Part shown: positions 11,838 to 23,480 of the stretch, piece by piece
Position numbering within the stretch: position 1 is the first letter of the stretch
Layout of the letters: every line of letters begins with the position of its first letter
NCBI GenBank assembly: GCA_030533445.1
Contig: CM060066.1
Coordinates: 33,015,235 to 33,079,234, forward strand
Length of the DNA stretch: 64,000 bases
Direction of reading: 5' to 3'
From: Cyprinodon diabolis
Lineage: Eukaryota > Chordata > Actinopteri > Cyprinodontiformes > Cyprinodontidae
Program-made: the position numbers and the translations under genes
The notes under the pieces: model-generated
Database searches by the model: none
Seen by the model: only the letters and a program-made list of their open reading frames with translations
Told to the model about the DNA's origin: nothing

Positions 11838-12990
11838 GTGAACTTGGATGACTCTGTTCTGGGCTTGGCCTTGATGGAGGACAAGCTGCCAGCAGATGAC
11901 CATTCAAACTCAGTACTCCGAGAGGACTTCACTCCAAACTCTGAGGTTTTTCTCCCACTATCAATGTCACGTGAGGTTATTAGCCAAACTCAGAAGAGTG
12001 ATAAAACACTCACTAAGTGCTTTGAGAATGTGACTGATTCAATAAAGGACAAAACCCATATGTTTGTTGTTGAAGATGGATTACTTATGAGAAAATGGAT
12101 CTCTAGGCCTGCCTTGCAACAGAAGGGCATTGAGAAGGATTGGGGAGTAGTTTATCAAATTGTCATTCCTCAAGGTTATTGTGAACAAATACTGCGGTTG
12201 GCACATGACCACTCTTGGTCAGGTCATTTGGGAATCACTAAGACTCATGACCGTATTCTACAGCATTTCTTTTGGCCAGGTCTGAAAAAGGATGTTGCCA
12301 GGTTCTGTAGAACATGTAGAGTTTGCCAAATAGTGGGTAAACCTAATCCGAGGGTACCACCCGTCCCTCTTAAGCCAATTCCTGCAGTTGGTGAGCCTTT
12401 TGAGCGTGTCCTGGTGGACTGTGTGGGTCCTCTGCCCAAAACTAAAACTGGTAGTCAGTTTCTCTTGACTATCATGTGTGTTGCCACTCGCTTCCCTGAA
12501 GCCATTCCACTAAGAAAAATTACAGCGCCCACTATAACTAAAGCTCTTCTGAAGTTTTTTGCAACTTTTGGTCTGCCTAGAGTTATACAAACGGATCAAG
12601 GCAGCAATTTTCAGTCCAAACTCTTCAAGCAGACACTACAGTCTTTTGGCATTAAACACTTTCCCTCCAGTCCTTACCATCCCCAGTCACAAGGCGCCCT
12701 AGAAAGATGGCATCAGACTATAAAGGCCATGATGCGCAAATATTGTCATGAGACAGACAAAAACTGGGATAAAGGACTCCCTTTTCTGTTGTTTGCAGCC
12801 TGAGAAGCTAAACAGGAGTCTCTTGGTTTTAGCCCTGCTGAACTAGTTTTTGGGCATGGTGTAAGGGGACCACTGAAGGTTCTGAAGGAGCAACTCCTGT
12901 CAGACGACACTCAGAGTCAAACCAATGTCCTTGAGTTTGTCACACAATGTCGGGAATGTCTACACCATGCTTGATCAATAGCAAGAAAAT
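11838..12990 (+). pseudogene. pol: pol, integrase region
   Basis: This is one frame from about 11838, +1 relative to gag. It carries an HHCC zinc-binding part at about 12195-12335 (HDHSWSGH, then CRTCRVC) and a catalytic core with the triad D (12417), D (TDQGSNF, 12594) and E (GALERW, 12702), spaced DD35E. Integrase would join element DNA to the chromosome. The frame is cut by TGA at 12801-12803 and again at 12972-12974; both sit where the flanking codons remain well conserved, so they look like recent point changes. No DTG/DSG protease motif occurs between the gag knuckle and this region, suggesting an internal deletion at about 11800-11840. Confidence 0.9.
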
Positions 12991-12992
12991 CT

Positions 12993-14774
12993 TTGTCAGT
13001 TGCTCAAGGGAAAATGAAACAACTGTATGACAAAAAGAGTGTGAAGTGTTCGTTTGAACCAGGTGATAAAGTGCTCATGCTGGTGCCTATGCCTGGGCCA
13101 TCCCTCTCAGCCCAATTTGCAGGTCCATATGTGGTAAAAAGGCGAGTCAATGACACAGACTACATTGTTCATACTCCTGACAGGAGGCGCCAAACACGTC
13201 TGTGCCATATGAATATGTTGAAGCTCTTTCATTCCAGGGAAAATTACCACAAGGACACATGTTGTGAGGACTCTCCAAAACCTGTGATCTCTCTTGTGTC
13301 TGGAGATAACCCCCATGATGGTTTGAGAAAGTGTGATGAAGGCCACTCTGGTAGGCTCTCAAACTCTGTATTACTCAATTCCTTGGATGAGTGTCTGTCC
13401 TATCTTCCCAGGGGTGAGAAAGAGGATGTAAAAGGACTGATCCAGCTACACCCTGCACTTTTTGGAGATGTGCCCTCTAGGACCTTGGTACTGGAGCATG
13501 ATATTGACGTGGGTGGTGCCCCTGCCATTAAACAGCATCCGTACCGTTGTCCTCCAGTCAAGAGGGAAATGATGAAGAAAGAGGTTCAATATTGGCTGGA
13601 AAATGGCATGGCTATACAAAGTCATAGCTCCTGGAGCTCTCCATGTCTACTGACACCAAAGTCTGATGGTTCCCAACGTTTTTGTACAGACTATCGGAGA
13701 GTAAATGCAGTTACAGTCCCTGATTCGCACCCATTACCTCGCATGGAAGACTGCATAGACAGCATTGGTCCTACCACCTATATCACCAAGTTAGATCTGC
13801 TGAAGGGGTACTGGCAAGTTCCCCTAACTGCCAGGGCATCTGATATTTCAGCGTTTGTCACACCAGACCAATTCCTACAATACACAGTGATGGCATTTGG
13901 AATGCGAAATGCACCAGCTACCTTTCAGCGACTGATGAACACTATATTAGGAGACGTTAAGAACTGTAATGTCTATTTGGATGACATTGTAATTTATTCA
14001 TCATCCTGGAAAGATCACATTAACACTATGAAGACTGTGTTTGCCCGTCTAGCTCAAGCCTCCCTCACCTTGAATCTGGCAAAATGTGAGTTTGCCAAAG
14101 CGGTGTTGACCTACCTGGGAAAGGAAGTAGGCCATGGCCAAGTTCGTCCAGTGAATGCAAAGGTGGACGCTATCCTACGCTACCCTGTGCCCACCACACG
14201 ACGTGAGCTTCGGCGGTTCTTGGTTTTGGTTGGTTATTATAGATGTTTCTGCAGGAACTTCTCAATGGTGGTGGCTCCTCTGACAAAGTTGTGTAGTCCG
14301 AAGAAACCATTCACGTGGACTGTTGAGTGTCAACATGCATTTGACTGTGCAAGGTCCTTTCTATGCAGTGCTCCTGTATTGGCAGCTCCGAATTTTAGCT
14401 AGACCTTCAAGCTGGAAGTGGATGCCAGCGCCACTGGGGCTGGAGCAGTGTTGCTCCAAGATGGAACTGATGACATCAGTCACCCAGTTTCCTTCTACTC
14501 AGCTAAGTTCAAGCCTCATCAATTGAACTACTCCACAATTGAGAAGGAAACATTGGCCATGCTGCTAGCTTTGCAGCATTTTGAAGTTTATGTGGGTTCA
14601 ACAAGTCCCGTTATAGTCTATACAGACCATAACCCATTAGTCTTCCTGAACCGTATGTATAACCACAACCAGCGGTTAATGCGGTGGGCCTTACTGGCCC
14701 AAGAGTATAGTCTGGACATCAGGCATAAGAGAGGGGCTGAAAATGTAATAGCTGATGTACTGTCCAGGATATAA
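12993..14774 (+). pseudogene. pol: pol, reverse transcriptase and RNase H
   Basis: The same frame as integrase continues through reverse transcriptase and RNase H. The RT part has the stretches LDLLKGYWQVPL and AFGMRNAPATFQRLM, and the active-site box YLDD at 13974-13985. A TAG at 14400-14402 stops the frame just before RNase H. RNase H (14418-14774) shows VDASATGAG, IEKETLA, YTDHNPL and ADVLSR, which carry the four acidic catalytic residues. The region ends at TAA 14772-14774. The enzyme would copy element RNA into DNA. The segment at about 12993-13240 before RT (GDKVLML, RRRQTRLCHMNML) looks like the integrase C-terminal tail, in keeping with the integrase-first order. Confidence 0.9.
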
Positions 14775-14832
14775 TGCTACTCACCTCCCTAGAGTACGTA
14801 TGATGCTGAAAGATTATTTAATGAAGGATTTT

Positions 14833-14842
14833 ATGGGGGAGG
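14833..14842 (+). other. Polypurine tract
   Basis: The run atgggggagg lies immediately before the 3' LTR and would prime plus-strand DNA synthesis. Confidence 0.75.
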
Positions 14843-14843
14843 G

Positions 14844-15434
14844 TGTTACGGTCACTGACCTCTAGGAGCTCTCTTCATGAGAGAGCTCTCTGTTTGTGTT
14901 TCAGGTCTCCCTGGCTGTTACAGGTGCAATGCGTTGAAGCTCGTCAGCCACCTCATAAGGAGCTTCAACCCTGAGATGTCAGGCCCCCCTTCTCTTATTC
15001 ACTGGGGCCTTGATCTGAAGTGATCTTGTTCATGAGCTGAATGCCTCTGTGTGTTGAACAATTGACTGACTAAAGTTTTGTTTTTCTGTTCACAGTGGAA
15101 GCTGGTAGGGGTTCTCTGCCATTTTTGTTTAACTGTTTTCTCCTTGTTTTGTGGTTAGCCAGGGAGTCCAGGTATTGTATGTTCTTTTCATTTTCTATGT
15201 TAGAAAGTATTTTGTTTTATAAGTAAGGGGAAGGGGGGGTTGTTTGTTGTTTTGGCCTTGGAGATCTTGAGGCTTTAAGCTTCCCTGTTTTACTGTTTGT
15301 TTCTTTTGTTACCCCTGCAAATTGTAAATAAATCATATTTTCCTGCTGACATCATCTTTTAGTTTACTGACTTTTGTGTTACACCCAGTGCCAGAATTTA
15401 CCCTTTAGTGTTCTTAAGGGTGGGGGTTGTAACA
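14844..15434 (+). repeat. 3' LTR of the Gmr1-type element
   Basis: Nearly identical to the 5' LTR, beginning tgttacggtc and ending gtaaca, followed by the duplicated target gtaag. The visible differences from the 5' copy are scattered substitutions and a changed G-run near 15227-15239. Confidence 0.93.
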
Positions 15435-15439
15435 GTAAG

Positions 15440-15860
15440 CTTCAAAAGAAAGTTGACAATAAAAATCAAGTTTACAATCTCTGAAATGCCTGGTAGGGGA
15501 GACAGCAGAAGAGGAACAGAGAAATGCACAGGGAAGTGTTATTGAAGATAAAGAGGCAGGAAGAGAAAAGGGAGAAAGAAAATGTGCTAGAAGGGGAAAA
15601 AATGAAAACAGTAGAGGAGGTACAAAGCGGAGGCACAGAAAGCAGATAAACAGGTGAAGAGATGAGACAGAGTGTATCAGCTTTGCAAGAGAAGAAAGAC
15701 AAGAGGAGAGCAGAAAGGCAGAGACAGAGGGAGAGATTGAGGGAAATTGGGGAAACCTGCATGATTATAACCCAGGAAGGCTTAAAGGGAAGACCAATCA
15801 GCTGAGTGGTGAAGAAAAATGTTGTATTCTCCTAAATTGAGGGGCATAATTTTTGGAGAT
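15440..15860. other. Purine-rich gene-free stretch
   Basis: Strongly A/G-rich on the plus strand (about 15480-15770) without recognisable coding. It makes a low-complexity open frame on the minus strand that is not supported as a gene. Confidence 0.5.
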
Positions 15861-15862
15861 AG

Positions 15863-17080
15863 GTGGTTGCGCTACAATGTTCAATGGAAAAGAAATATGT
15901 GTTGCTGAGGTACCACTCATCAGAAGATGCAGCATACTTTGCTATTGGCATGACATCCAATAAGCTGAATGGATCCAACTCTGCATTCATTAGTCATAGT
16001 TTTAAGGACTGGAAGAATGCGGTTGATGAGAAAAGAGGAATTATAGAAAACATTGATAGCAGTCGTGGGCACCTTAAAGCTTTAGAGCTGGCCAAAAACT
16101 TTATTGCTGTGATGAGAAGGCAAAAGAAAGAAATCTGTTCAGTTATAAGTCAGGCATGCTCACAGAAGGTTGCCTAAGACAGAAAAGTTCTCCTTTCGAT
16201 TCTCGATATGATAATAAATCTGACCAAATGAAATATTTCATTAATGGCAATTGGAATGGTGAATATGAAGAGGGAGACATCAAAACATGAAAAATATGTG
16301 TCACCAACAATTCTAAATGAGTTAATACCTTCTTATGAAGATGATCTTAGAGAACAGATAAGTCAAGAAAATGCAGAAAACTAAATTCTTCACAGTGCTT
16401 GGTGATGGCAAGATGGATGTGTTTAGGATTGAGCAACTGTCAGTCTGTTTATGTTACGTTACCACTACAAATTCAACTGAAGTTTGTGAAGCATTTTGGG
16501 GATTCTGTCCTCTCAAGCACCTGGAAGCTGCATCCATTACAGAAGCGATCTCTCTTAGTTGGAAATATATGACCTCCAAGGTACATTTCTCTGATGCCAA
16601 GGCTTTGATGGAGCAGCCAGAATGAGCCGGCATATAAATGGAGTCCAACAAAGTATAAATGAGGATTATCCAAAGGTAGCGTTAACACATTGCAGGAGCA
16701 ACATCCTGAATCTTGCCGTTGTCAATGGATGCTCAAATATACCTTTGGTTAGGAATATAATTGGCACTATTGAGAAAGTTGCTATTTTCTTATCAACTTT
16801 GGATATCAGTAAAGACATGCTGCAAATCCAGTCTGTGTCTGCAAAAGAAAGTAAAGAGTCAGAGACAACATTGGAAAAAAACAAACAAAAACAAAGCAAG
16901 AAGCATCCCACAAATATCAGACACTTGATCGAGGTCAAGAGTGCTGTCCACTCTTCATTGCAAGAAATATAGTCTGGAACATCACAGAGTTCTGAAACAG
17001 TCAGAAGGTTGTGACACAGTGTCAAGTCATTTGAGACAATTGTCACCTCAGTGATGACAAACAAAGTTCTTGGATATTTA
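15863..17080 (+). pseudogene. hAT transposase relic (DUF4371/ZMYM1-like)
   Basis: Three plus-strand pieces in changing frames line up in the order of a ZMYM1/DUF4371-type hAT transposase. 15863-16177 has a TTF-type part (FISHSFKDWKNAVDEKRG, then RGHLKALELAKNF). 16371-16625 matches the start of the catalytic domain (FFTVLGDGKMDV, EQLSVCLCYV). 16622-16972 continues with GVQQSINEDYP and THCRSNILNLAVVNGCSNIP. Frame changes and stops separate the pieces, and the C-terminal dimerisation part was not seen. It lies 430 bp downstream of the LTR element and is unrelated to it. The family call rests on remembered motif patterns. Confidence 0.7.
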
Positions 17081-17454
17081 CAGTACAGTCATCGAAAAAT
17101 CAACTCAACTCTCCCAAAATTGACACGATGAATGCCCACCAAGAGGCAAAAGAGTTGACTTTACATCAACAGCCTACAAAACATTACAGGCTACAAATGG
17201 TGTGGAATGAAAACATAATAGTAATACTAATACTAATAATAATAATAATAATAAGCTAACTTGGAGACACAGCTTTTCTCTCTCTTTGGATTAAGCAGCT
17301 CTCACATCCAGAGAAATGGAACTATTTATTGGAAAATCCTCCCAATATATTTAGACATAATACTACATTCTAAAAAGATGAATAAACGTTACAATCAGTG
17401 TGGTATGGTAAACACTGAATCCCCTTTATTACCTTATTAATTTAACTTTATCTC

Positions 17455-17650
17455 ACATTGGAGAAATTTACCTCTGTGTTTAACCCATCCTCTTGGGGAG
17501 GAGTGTGCTGCCATCGTTGGGCGCCCGGGGAGCAGTGTGTGGTAAAGGGTCTTACTCAGAGACCCAGAGTGGCAGCCTTTGGGAGTGGGGCTGTAACTCA
17601 GAACCTCAGGATTCCAAGCTCTATCCCTAACCACTAAGAAGCCACTCCCC
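17455..17650 (-). repeat. tRNA-derived SINE copy
   Basis: Read on the minus strand, the segment starts with an A-box-like tggcttcttagtggtta and has a worn B-box-like ggttctgagttacagcccc, the internal RNA polymerase III promoter of tRNA-derived SINEs. The body includes ctgctccccgggcgcc, also found in the copy at 55440-55627. Ends are approximate. Confidence 0.6.
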
Positions 17651-17659
17651 AATATATAT

Positions 17660-19360
17660 GTAATGCATAAGGGATGATTCAAATAAAAAGTAAAATATAC
17701 AATTCTTTACTTGTCTCTGTTAAGAACATATCTTTACACATCTACATTAGTACCATATTATTTTCAAAGATTTATTTTTCATTTTTTAATTTCTGGTTCG
17801 TTAAGACCTCAAAATATAGATACTTTAAGTTACAGTACTAGTTAAGGGGTATTCCGCTGATTTTCGGCATATTTTTAATGATTAGCTTACTATGCTGTTT
17901 TATGCTGTTTTTCAAAATGGTTTATCTTCATGAAGAGCTTGTGCCTTGCCTGTTGGTGTGAAAAGTGCAGTTTAAATAAAAATGGATTGCCTTGCCATTT
18001 TAAGGACATTTAATTTCGGTATTATTTTTGCACAACCCTGTGCCCGCTTTTGACAGGGAACGCCTATTAAACGCGTGCGAGAGTATGCACAAGGCCATTT
18101 CTACTCATGTACCCTATGTTTAAAAGTTGCTGGTCTCATAGCTCATACAGGCTTACTGTGTCCATACGTCCGCCCTAACCCCTAAATCCCTCAATCACTA
18201 TATAGAGCAGGGTCTAAATAGTGGACTTTATAGCGAATTGAGTTAATTTAACTTTGAACAGATGATCACTAGTTTTTGCTCCCTGTTGGTCATGTAACTC
18301 CTCCTCCACTGCGCGGTGCCTGCGCCTACTTTGCTATTAGACACTGTGACAGCAAATCCCACAATCCCGAGATATATCTGCCCCTTCTGAGGCCTTTCTT
18401 TTCTTCTCAAACACTTCCTAAACACTTTTTCTTTTACAAGTTTCAAAAAACTGCATGAGGGTGAGCTTCAATGACTGTCTGAAATCATAGCTCACCAAAC
18501 ATATGTGCTTAAAAGTGCGCATGTGGTGAAAAAGATAGCTAACGGGAAGAGCACGTAGGATGATTGACAATCAGAAGGACCACTTATTTAGATGATCCAT
18601 CCGCAAATAAAAGATTGTTCTCTACACCTTTAAGACTCTAAAAATTGCCAGATTTAATTACTGGAATTAAAATCATTACAAGGGAGCAGGCCGCTGATCC
18701 CGCCTTGAAGTTCTGATTCCGGACCTCAGTATTTTTTAGGCTAATAATACTGTCTCTCTATTTCAATAACATTTTCTTTTCTCCATGCTGTCTGGTAGCT
18801 ATTTATTTCTAGCTATGTAGGTTTTTTGTGCGGCTTGAAATTCTACCATATCAGAGAAAAGCAAGTAGGATTGGATGAATAATGGAATAGTGATCCAGTG
18901 ATGATAACCCGCCTTTGAACTATCCTAATGGCTGTTTTCTGCAGTGTGCATAGCAGTTTGAGTTATGTCCTGTAGGTGTAATCCCATATGTTTTCACAAT
19001 AGCTCAGGTATAGCAAAATCGGAGAACAGTACAAAAATGTGTAATGATTAAGGAAATATTTTGTTTTACTAAAAAATATGCTTCTAGATGGTGTAGTCTG
19101 GATGTCTTTCTCCAGGTTTTGTAATTAACAATCAGGCCTAAGAATTTTATTCCATTAACCCATTCCACCTCTGCGCAAAAAAATTGGACTTCAGCATCAA
19201 TATACCTTTTATAATCTGCAAATAACATGAACATAGTTTTCTTCTAATTCGAGGACAACTCTTTCTTTTGTGTGTGTTTTTTAAAATCTTACTCATTCAT
19301 GGTGTGATTTCATCCAACAACTGCTGTAAGAACAAACCTGTACAAAAAGCATTTGTTTAT
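17660..19360. other. Gene-free stretch
   Basis: AT-rich, no gene recognised on either strand. Confidence 0.5.
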
Positions 19361-19362
19361 TT

Positions 19363-19600
19363 GTTAACACTTTATTTATGTAGTGTCCGTTAAAATGCAT
19401 TTAATCTCAAGGCACTTAATAGAGACAATACAGTCAGATTAGTTAAATGTTTCTATCAAGGAAAACCAGTTGATTGCATCCAGGTTTTGACTTTCAGGAT
19501 ATCCTTCTCCTGGGTGGGCTTGTGGTAACAGTGGAGAGGAAAAACTTCATTTTAAGAGGAAGAAACCTCCAGCAGAACCAAACTCATTTTTAGCAGCCTG
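19363..19600 (-). repeat. Teleost interspersed repeat, minus strand
   Basis: The minus strand contains gctggaggtttcttcct near 19553-19573 and, further on, a tail resembling ttaaatgcattttaacgg...ataaataaag. Related copies lie at about 38697-38960 and 56960-57215, with tail-only fragments at 45173-45285 and 58776-58906. The family looks like a retroposon with an AT-rich 3' tail; its name was not assigned. Confidence 0.6.
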
Positions 19601-21590
19601 TTGTTGAAATCCCAACTCCAGAGAGCAAGCTTCAAAAGAAAAAAAATCTCCCCCTGACCTTGATGCTAGTTACATTAAAACTTAGAATTACAATAAAATA
19701 TTCTAACTTTCAGACTTTTAATGAGCAAAGGTGCAGTGCAAACTGTTTCTTTTTTTAAATAATTGACCTCCTTATTTGCGCATATTGAGGGAAGCAATTT
19801 GAACCCTGCATGAGGCAATGGCGATTTCTTATTGAATACTAGGGAGGCTAAACCTCCCCTGTTTTGTGAAGTTATGCGTAAAATATGCATTGCCAAACTT
19901 CATAAATCCAGTTATTAAACTGCATTAAGTATGACTAAATTGAGCCTGATTTCATGAGTATGTTGTGATCTGCCCTCTGCTCCGGAGCAGCAGGACTCTG
20001 CCTGTCCGTCTCTATGAGAAATATCTTTTGAGTTGTGAGCATTCGTTTATTGAAGTAAGCAGCCACAAAGTAGAACACTGACTGGATAAAATGCCAAAAT
20101 ACATCACCCAAAACCTCTTGGAGGGTCTATGAAGCAGGGGCAGGTCCTGAGACAGGCTTATCACTGCTGATTGGCAAACTTAAGCATTTTTGGCTGACAA
20201 TGTTTTCCTCATGAGTCGAGTGGAAAAAGTGATCATTCAGTCAGAAAAGTCATCGTGTGCAGAACTCTTGCAGTGGTTTCTGGAGTGACGTTTGGATTTA
20301 ATTAGCATCACTGAGCCTTCGCTGTTTCATAAAGCAGTAGCCCCCACTGGTAGGATATTAAAAGACATTATGATGGTTCTCTAACATCTCCTTAGAAGTC
20401 AGAGCTATTCAGTAATATTTTCTTTCAAACATATTCCCAAATGTGCCATCGCCAACTGGTTTGATTTCAAACACTAACTGGTTTTTATTGCTTTGCCTCA
20501 TAATTAGTGCTGTGAAACCATTTTTTGTCACCCTCGTTCATGCAGCATTACTCCCCTCTGTCTCATCTATCTATGTTTCCCATGACTCAGCTCTTTCTGT
20601 TTTTTATTTCCGACCTCTAGCAGCTTTTCTTTATCTCACTCCTTTCTCACCTTGCCTCCACTTCCTGATTAATTCCAAATTATCTTGCCACATTTTGTCT
20701 TCTCTTTATTTACTCAAATTCTTATATTAGCACCTTATACTCACGTTTCCTTTCTATTCCTTCATGAATTACCTTCTTCTTTTTTACCTTTTCTCACTTT
20801 CCACCTGACTCTCTTTGCTGGCATGAAGTCAAGGAGATCAGAAGGGGTGAGGGATATATAAAAGGGAAACTTAACCCCCACATATATCTCTCCTACAATC
20901 TTAGATCTGCACCTCTACATCAACTAAATTGAGCCTGTTCCTTCTAAACATATCTATCCCATACTCACTGAATTTATTCTTGTTTTTTTTTCTTACATTT
21001 CCCTCTTTAAATTCTTCCATGTTTCTTTTTTTTGTCTGAGTATTGTCATTTAGCTAATTTTTCCTTTTGTTATTCTCTGATCTGAATGTATATCATTACG
21101 CGTGACTTCATTTCATGAAATCCTTTAAGACGCTGTCAGTTAAACAAGGAAAACACAAATTAGATGCCTTTTCTTTGAAATATTCACTAGATGGAAAAAT
21201 GAAACAAAGAAGAAAGGGATGAAGAGAAAGAACAGAAGCATGCTGTCACATACATAGGGATTACCAGCTCCCAGGGCTGCCAAGGGGGCAACAGATGTCT
21301 GTTCTCTTCATAATTCAAAAGCCCTATTAGTTTCTCTGTATTTGTGTTATGAAACAAGAAGTTCTTTGCTTTGGCACACACATTCTCACACAAAACATAC
21401 CTAAATAAAAGGCAATGCAGGCTTACATTTCTACAGAGAACTAAACAGTTTTTTTTCCGGCAAATTCATCACTTGCATATATATTCAGAATACTTATGGT
21501 AATAAGTATTGTTTCTCTTTGTTCTCAAAACTGCTTTATCCATTGTTGTGATCAATTGCCACTGATGTAACCAGAAAAAGTCCCCTTTGA
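19601..21590. other. Gene-free stretch
   Basis: No supported gene. The part 20430-21050 is pyrimidine-rich on the plus strand. Confidence 0.5.
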
Positions 21591-21691
21591 AGACACACCA
21601 CTGCGGTGGAGGTTATAAAAGGGGTAACTTCCTCTTTCAACGTTCTATTTTGCCGGTGGTCCTCGACTGCCAAACGCTAGATGGTAAAGCG

Positions 21692-22250
21692 CTACGTGAA
21701 ATCAGTGCTTTCTGCAGTTTGTGCAGCAATTTTTTGGTTAAGTAAATCAATCGTTTCAGTAGATTTCTGAGTGGCTGGTCTCAGATGATCTTGGAGGTGA
21801 ACATTCCAGATGTTGAGGTCCTGAGCTGGTGTGGTTACTTGTCTGCGGCGTATGTTAGAGAAATAACCATTCAATACATGAGCAAAAGCTCTGGTTGCAT
21901 CCCTATTGTCAGCATGCCAATTGTGTGCTCCCTCAAATCTTGTGATATGTGTGGCATTTTGCTGTTTGATAAAATTGCCCCTTTCAGAGTGGCATTTTAT
22001 TGTTGGCAATCTAAGGCACACCTTTGCACCAATCATGGTGTCTAATCAGCATCTTGATATGGCACACCTGTGAGGTGGGACGGATTATCTCAGCAAGGAG
22101 AAGTGCTCGCTATTACAAATTTAGACTGGTTTTTGAACAATATTTGAGGGAAATTGTGATATTGTGTATGTAGAAAAAGTTTTAGATCTTTGAGTTCATC
22201 TAAAAAAAATGTAAGCAAAATCAAAAGTGTTGCATTTATATTTTTGTTGG
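21692..22250 (-). mobile_element. Truncated Tc1-like element
   Basis: The minus strand from 22036 to 21692 stays open and contains RRRQVTTPAQDLNI and LRPATQKSTETIDL...NQKIAAQT. This matches the second helix-turn-helix region of a Tc1-like transposase, which binds the element ends. About 200 bp of non-coding sequence upstream, ending near 22250 in tttttgttggtca, is probably the element's terminal region. The catalytic half is missing. Boundaries are approximate. Confidence 0.6.
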
Positions 22251-22556
22251 TCATAGGATTATTCTTATTCTCCTCTATTAATGAAGAAAAATGTGCTGCT
22301 CTAGTTCTACAAAGGATCATTTTACATAGCAGTAGAATTTTTCAGATTAGGTAAGGTTCCTATAGGCATGTAGAGTGCCATTTTCTCTCAAAAGATTTCA
22401 GATTTTAAGGGGAATTACAATGAGGGAACAGATAGAGTACAAAGAATAAAATGCAAAGCTGTGGAATGTTATACAGAAATAGGACTCATCCAACAAGTGC
22501 TATTCGAACAGGGTAGTTCTCCTTGTAAAAAACAATCGAGGGTATAGATCACGTAA

Positions 22557-22990
22557 CCTCTCTCCAGTCTGTTGTTTATTAACTTCTCATGACCTTGGCG
22601 CTGATGACTGGCTTATTTATTCATTTCATTCACCTGTCTAACTCTGCCTGGATTCTTATTACTGCTCATCTGATTCATCTTCTCCTGCCTCTTTTTAAGC
22701 TGCCTGCTACCAGTCATCAGGAGCCAGATTATTCTTTCGAGCCAGTGGTGAGAGCGTTTTGGCATTACCTTTATAATTACCTGATCCTGACATGCTCTGC
22801 CTCTCAACCACTGAGTCTGCCTGTTCCTGTCTGATCTGTTTGCCTGTCTTGTTTTTGGACTTCTGCAGGATTGTGTCTGTTTTATGAACTTTAAGCTGTT
22901 TCCTGTCACCAACCTGGATTTCCCTCAGGAGCCTCTTCAGACTTCTGGTCTCCTGGTTGTGTATCCTAAGCACATCCGTGGTACAGGCTT
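22557..22990 (+). repeat. Unassigned pyrimidine-rich repeat, copy 1
   Basis: The segment around 22700-22870 (ccagattattctttcgagcc, then cctgatcctgac) is recognisably homologous to 54090-54230. It has no protein-coding support. It could be part of a retroelement LTR or a non-autonomous element. CT-rich sequence of similar character goes on to about 23470. Confidence 0.5.
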
Positions 22991-23480
22991 TGGCTCTGCC
23001 CTCTGGATTGTCCCTTCCTCCTTTGTCTGCATGTATCTGGTTTCCTAGTTGTTCTCCGTCCTCCGGGGCTGCAGCGTCTGGGACACTGGGTGGCACCCAC
23101 CGCGTCTTGTTGGCAGCCCCCTGGCTGGATCCTACCTTGTTCTCTGTGCACAGACTGAACTCTCAAACCAGGTTAGACTCACATGCATAGTCATCCTCTG
23201 TCAGATTATTGAGGTCACTAACCTATGTTTCTCTCCTGCAGAGGTTCCTGCCTTAGACAGCCTAGCATCTCCTATTCCAGTTCCACTTTTAAGTAATCCC
23301 ACTGTCTTTCTTGCCATGAATACTGGGTCCTCTGTTCTGAGCCATGACATAACTCTTATTAAAAGGTTACACACAATTGCTCCACAACTCAATTCATACC
23401 TGCGTTTTGATCAGACAAACACATTGATCACCAACCCTAGACGGAAACTGTTAACATTCACCCATGGCCATAGCTACAAC

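Larger units (their letters stand above)
9881..15434 (+). mobile_element. Gmr1-type Ty3/gypsy LTR retrotransposon
   Basis: The element spans 5554 bp and is bounded by identical 5-bp target duplications, gtaag, at 9876-9880 and 15435-15439. Two LTRs of about 590 bp differ by roughly a dozen positions by eye, so the insertion is fairly young. Internal order is primer site, gag, integrase, reverse transcriptase, RNase H, polypurine tract. Integrase upstream of reverse transcriptase is the gene order of Ty1/copia, but the protein motifs are Ty3/gypsy-like. That combination is known from the Gmr1 group of deuterostome elements, first noted in Atlantic cod. Coding regions are broken by four stops and a frame shift, and no protease is seen, so this copy cannot move by itself. 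Confidence 0.93.

Noticed and set aside
15472..15762. 96-codon minus-strand frame rich in Ser, Leu and Cys
   Set aside because: It is the complement of a purine-rich low-complexity stretch.
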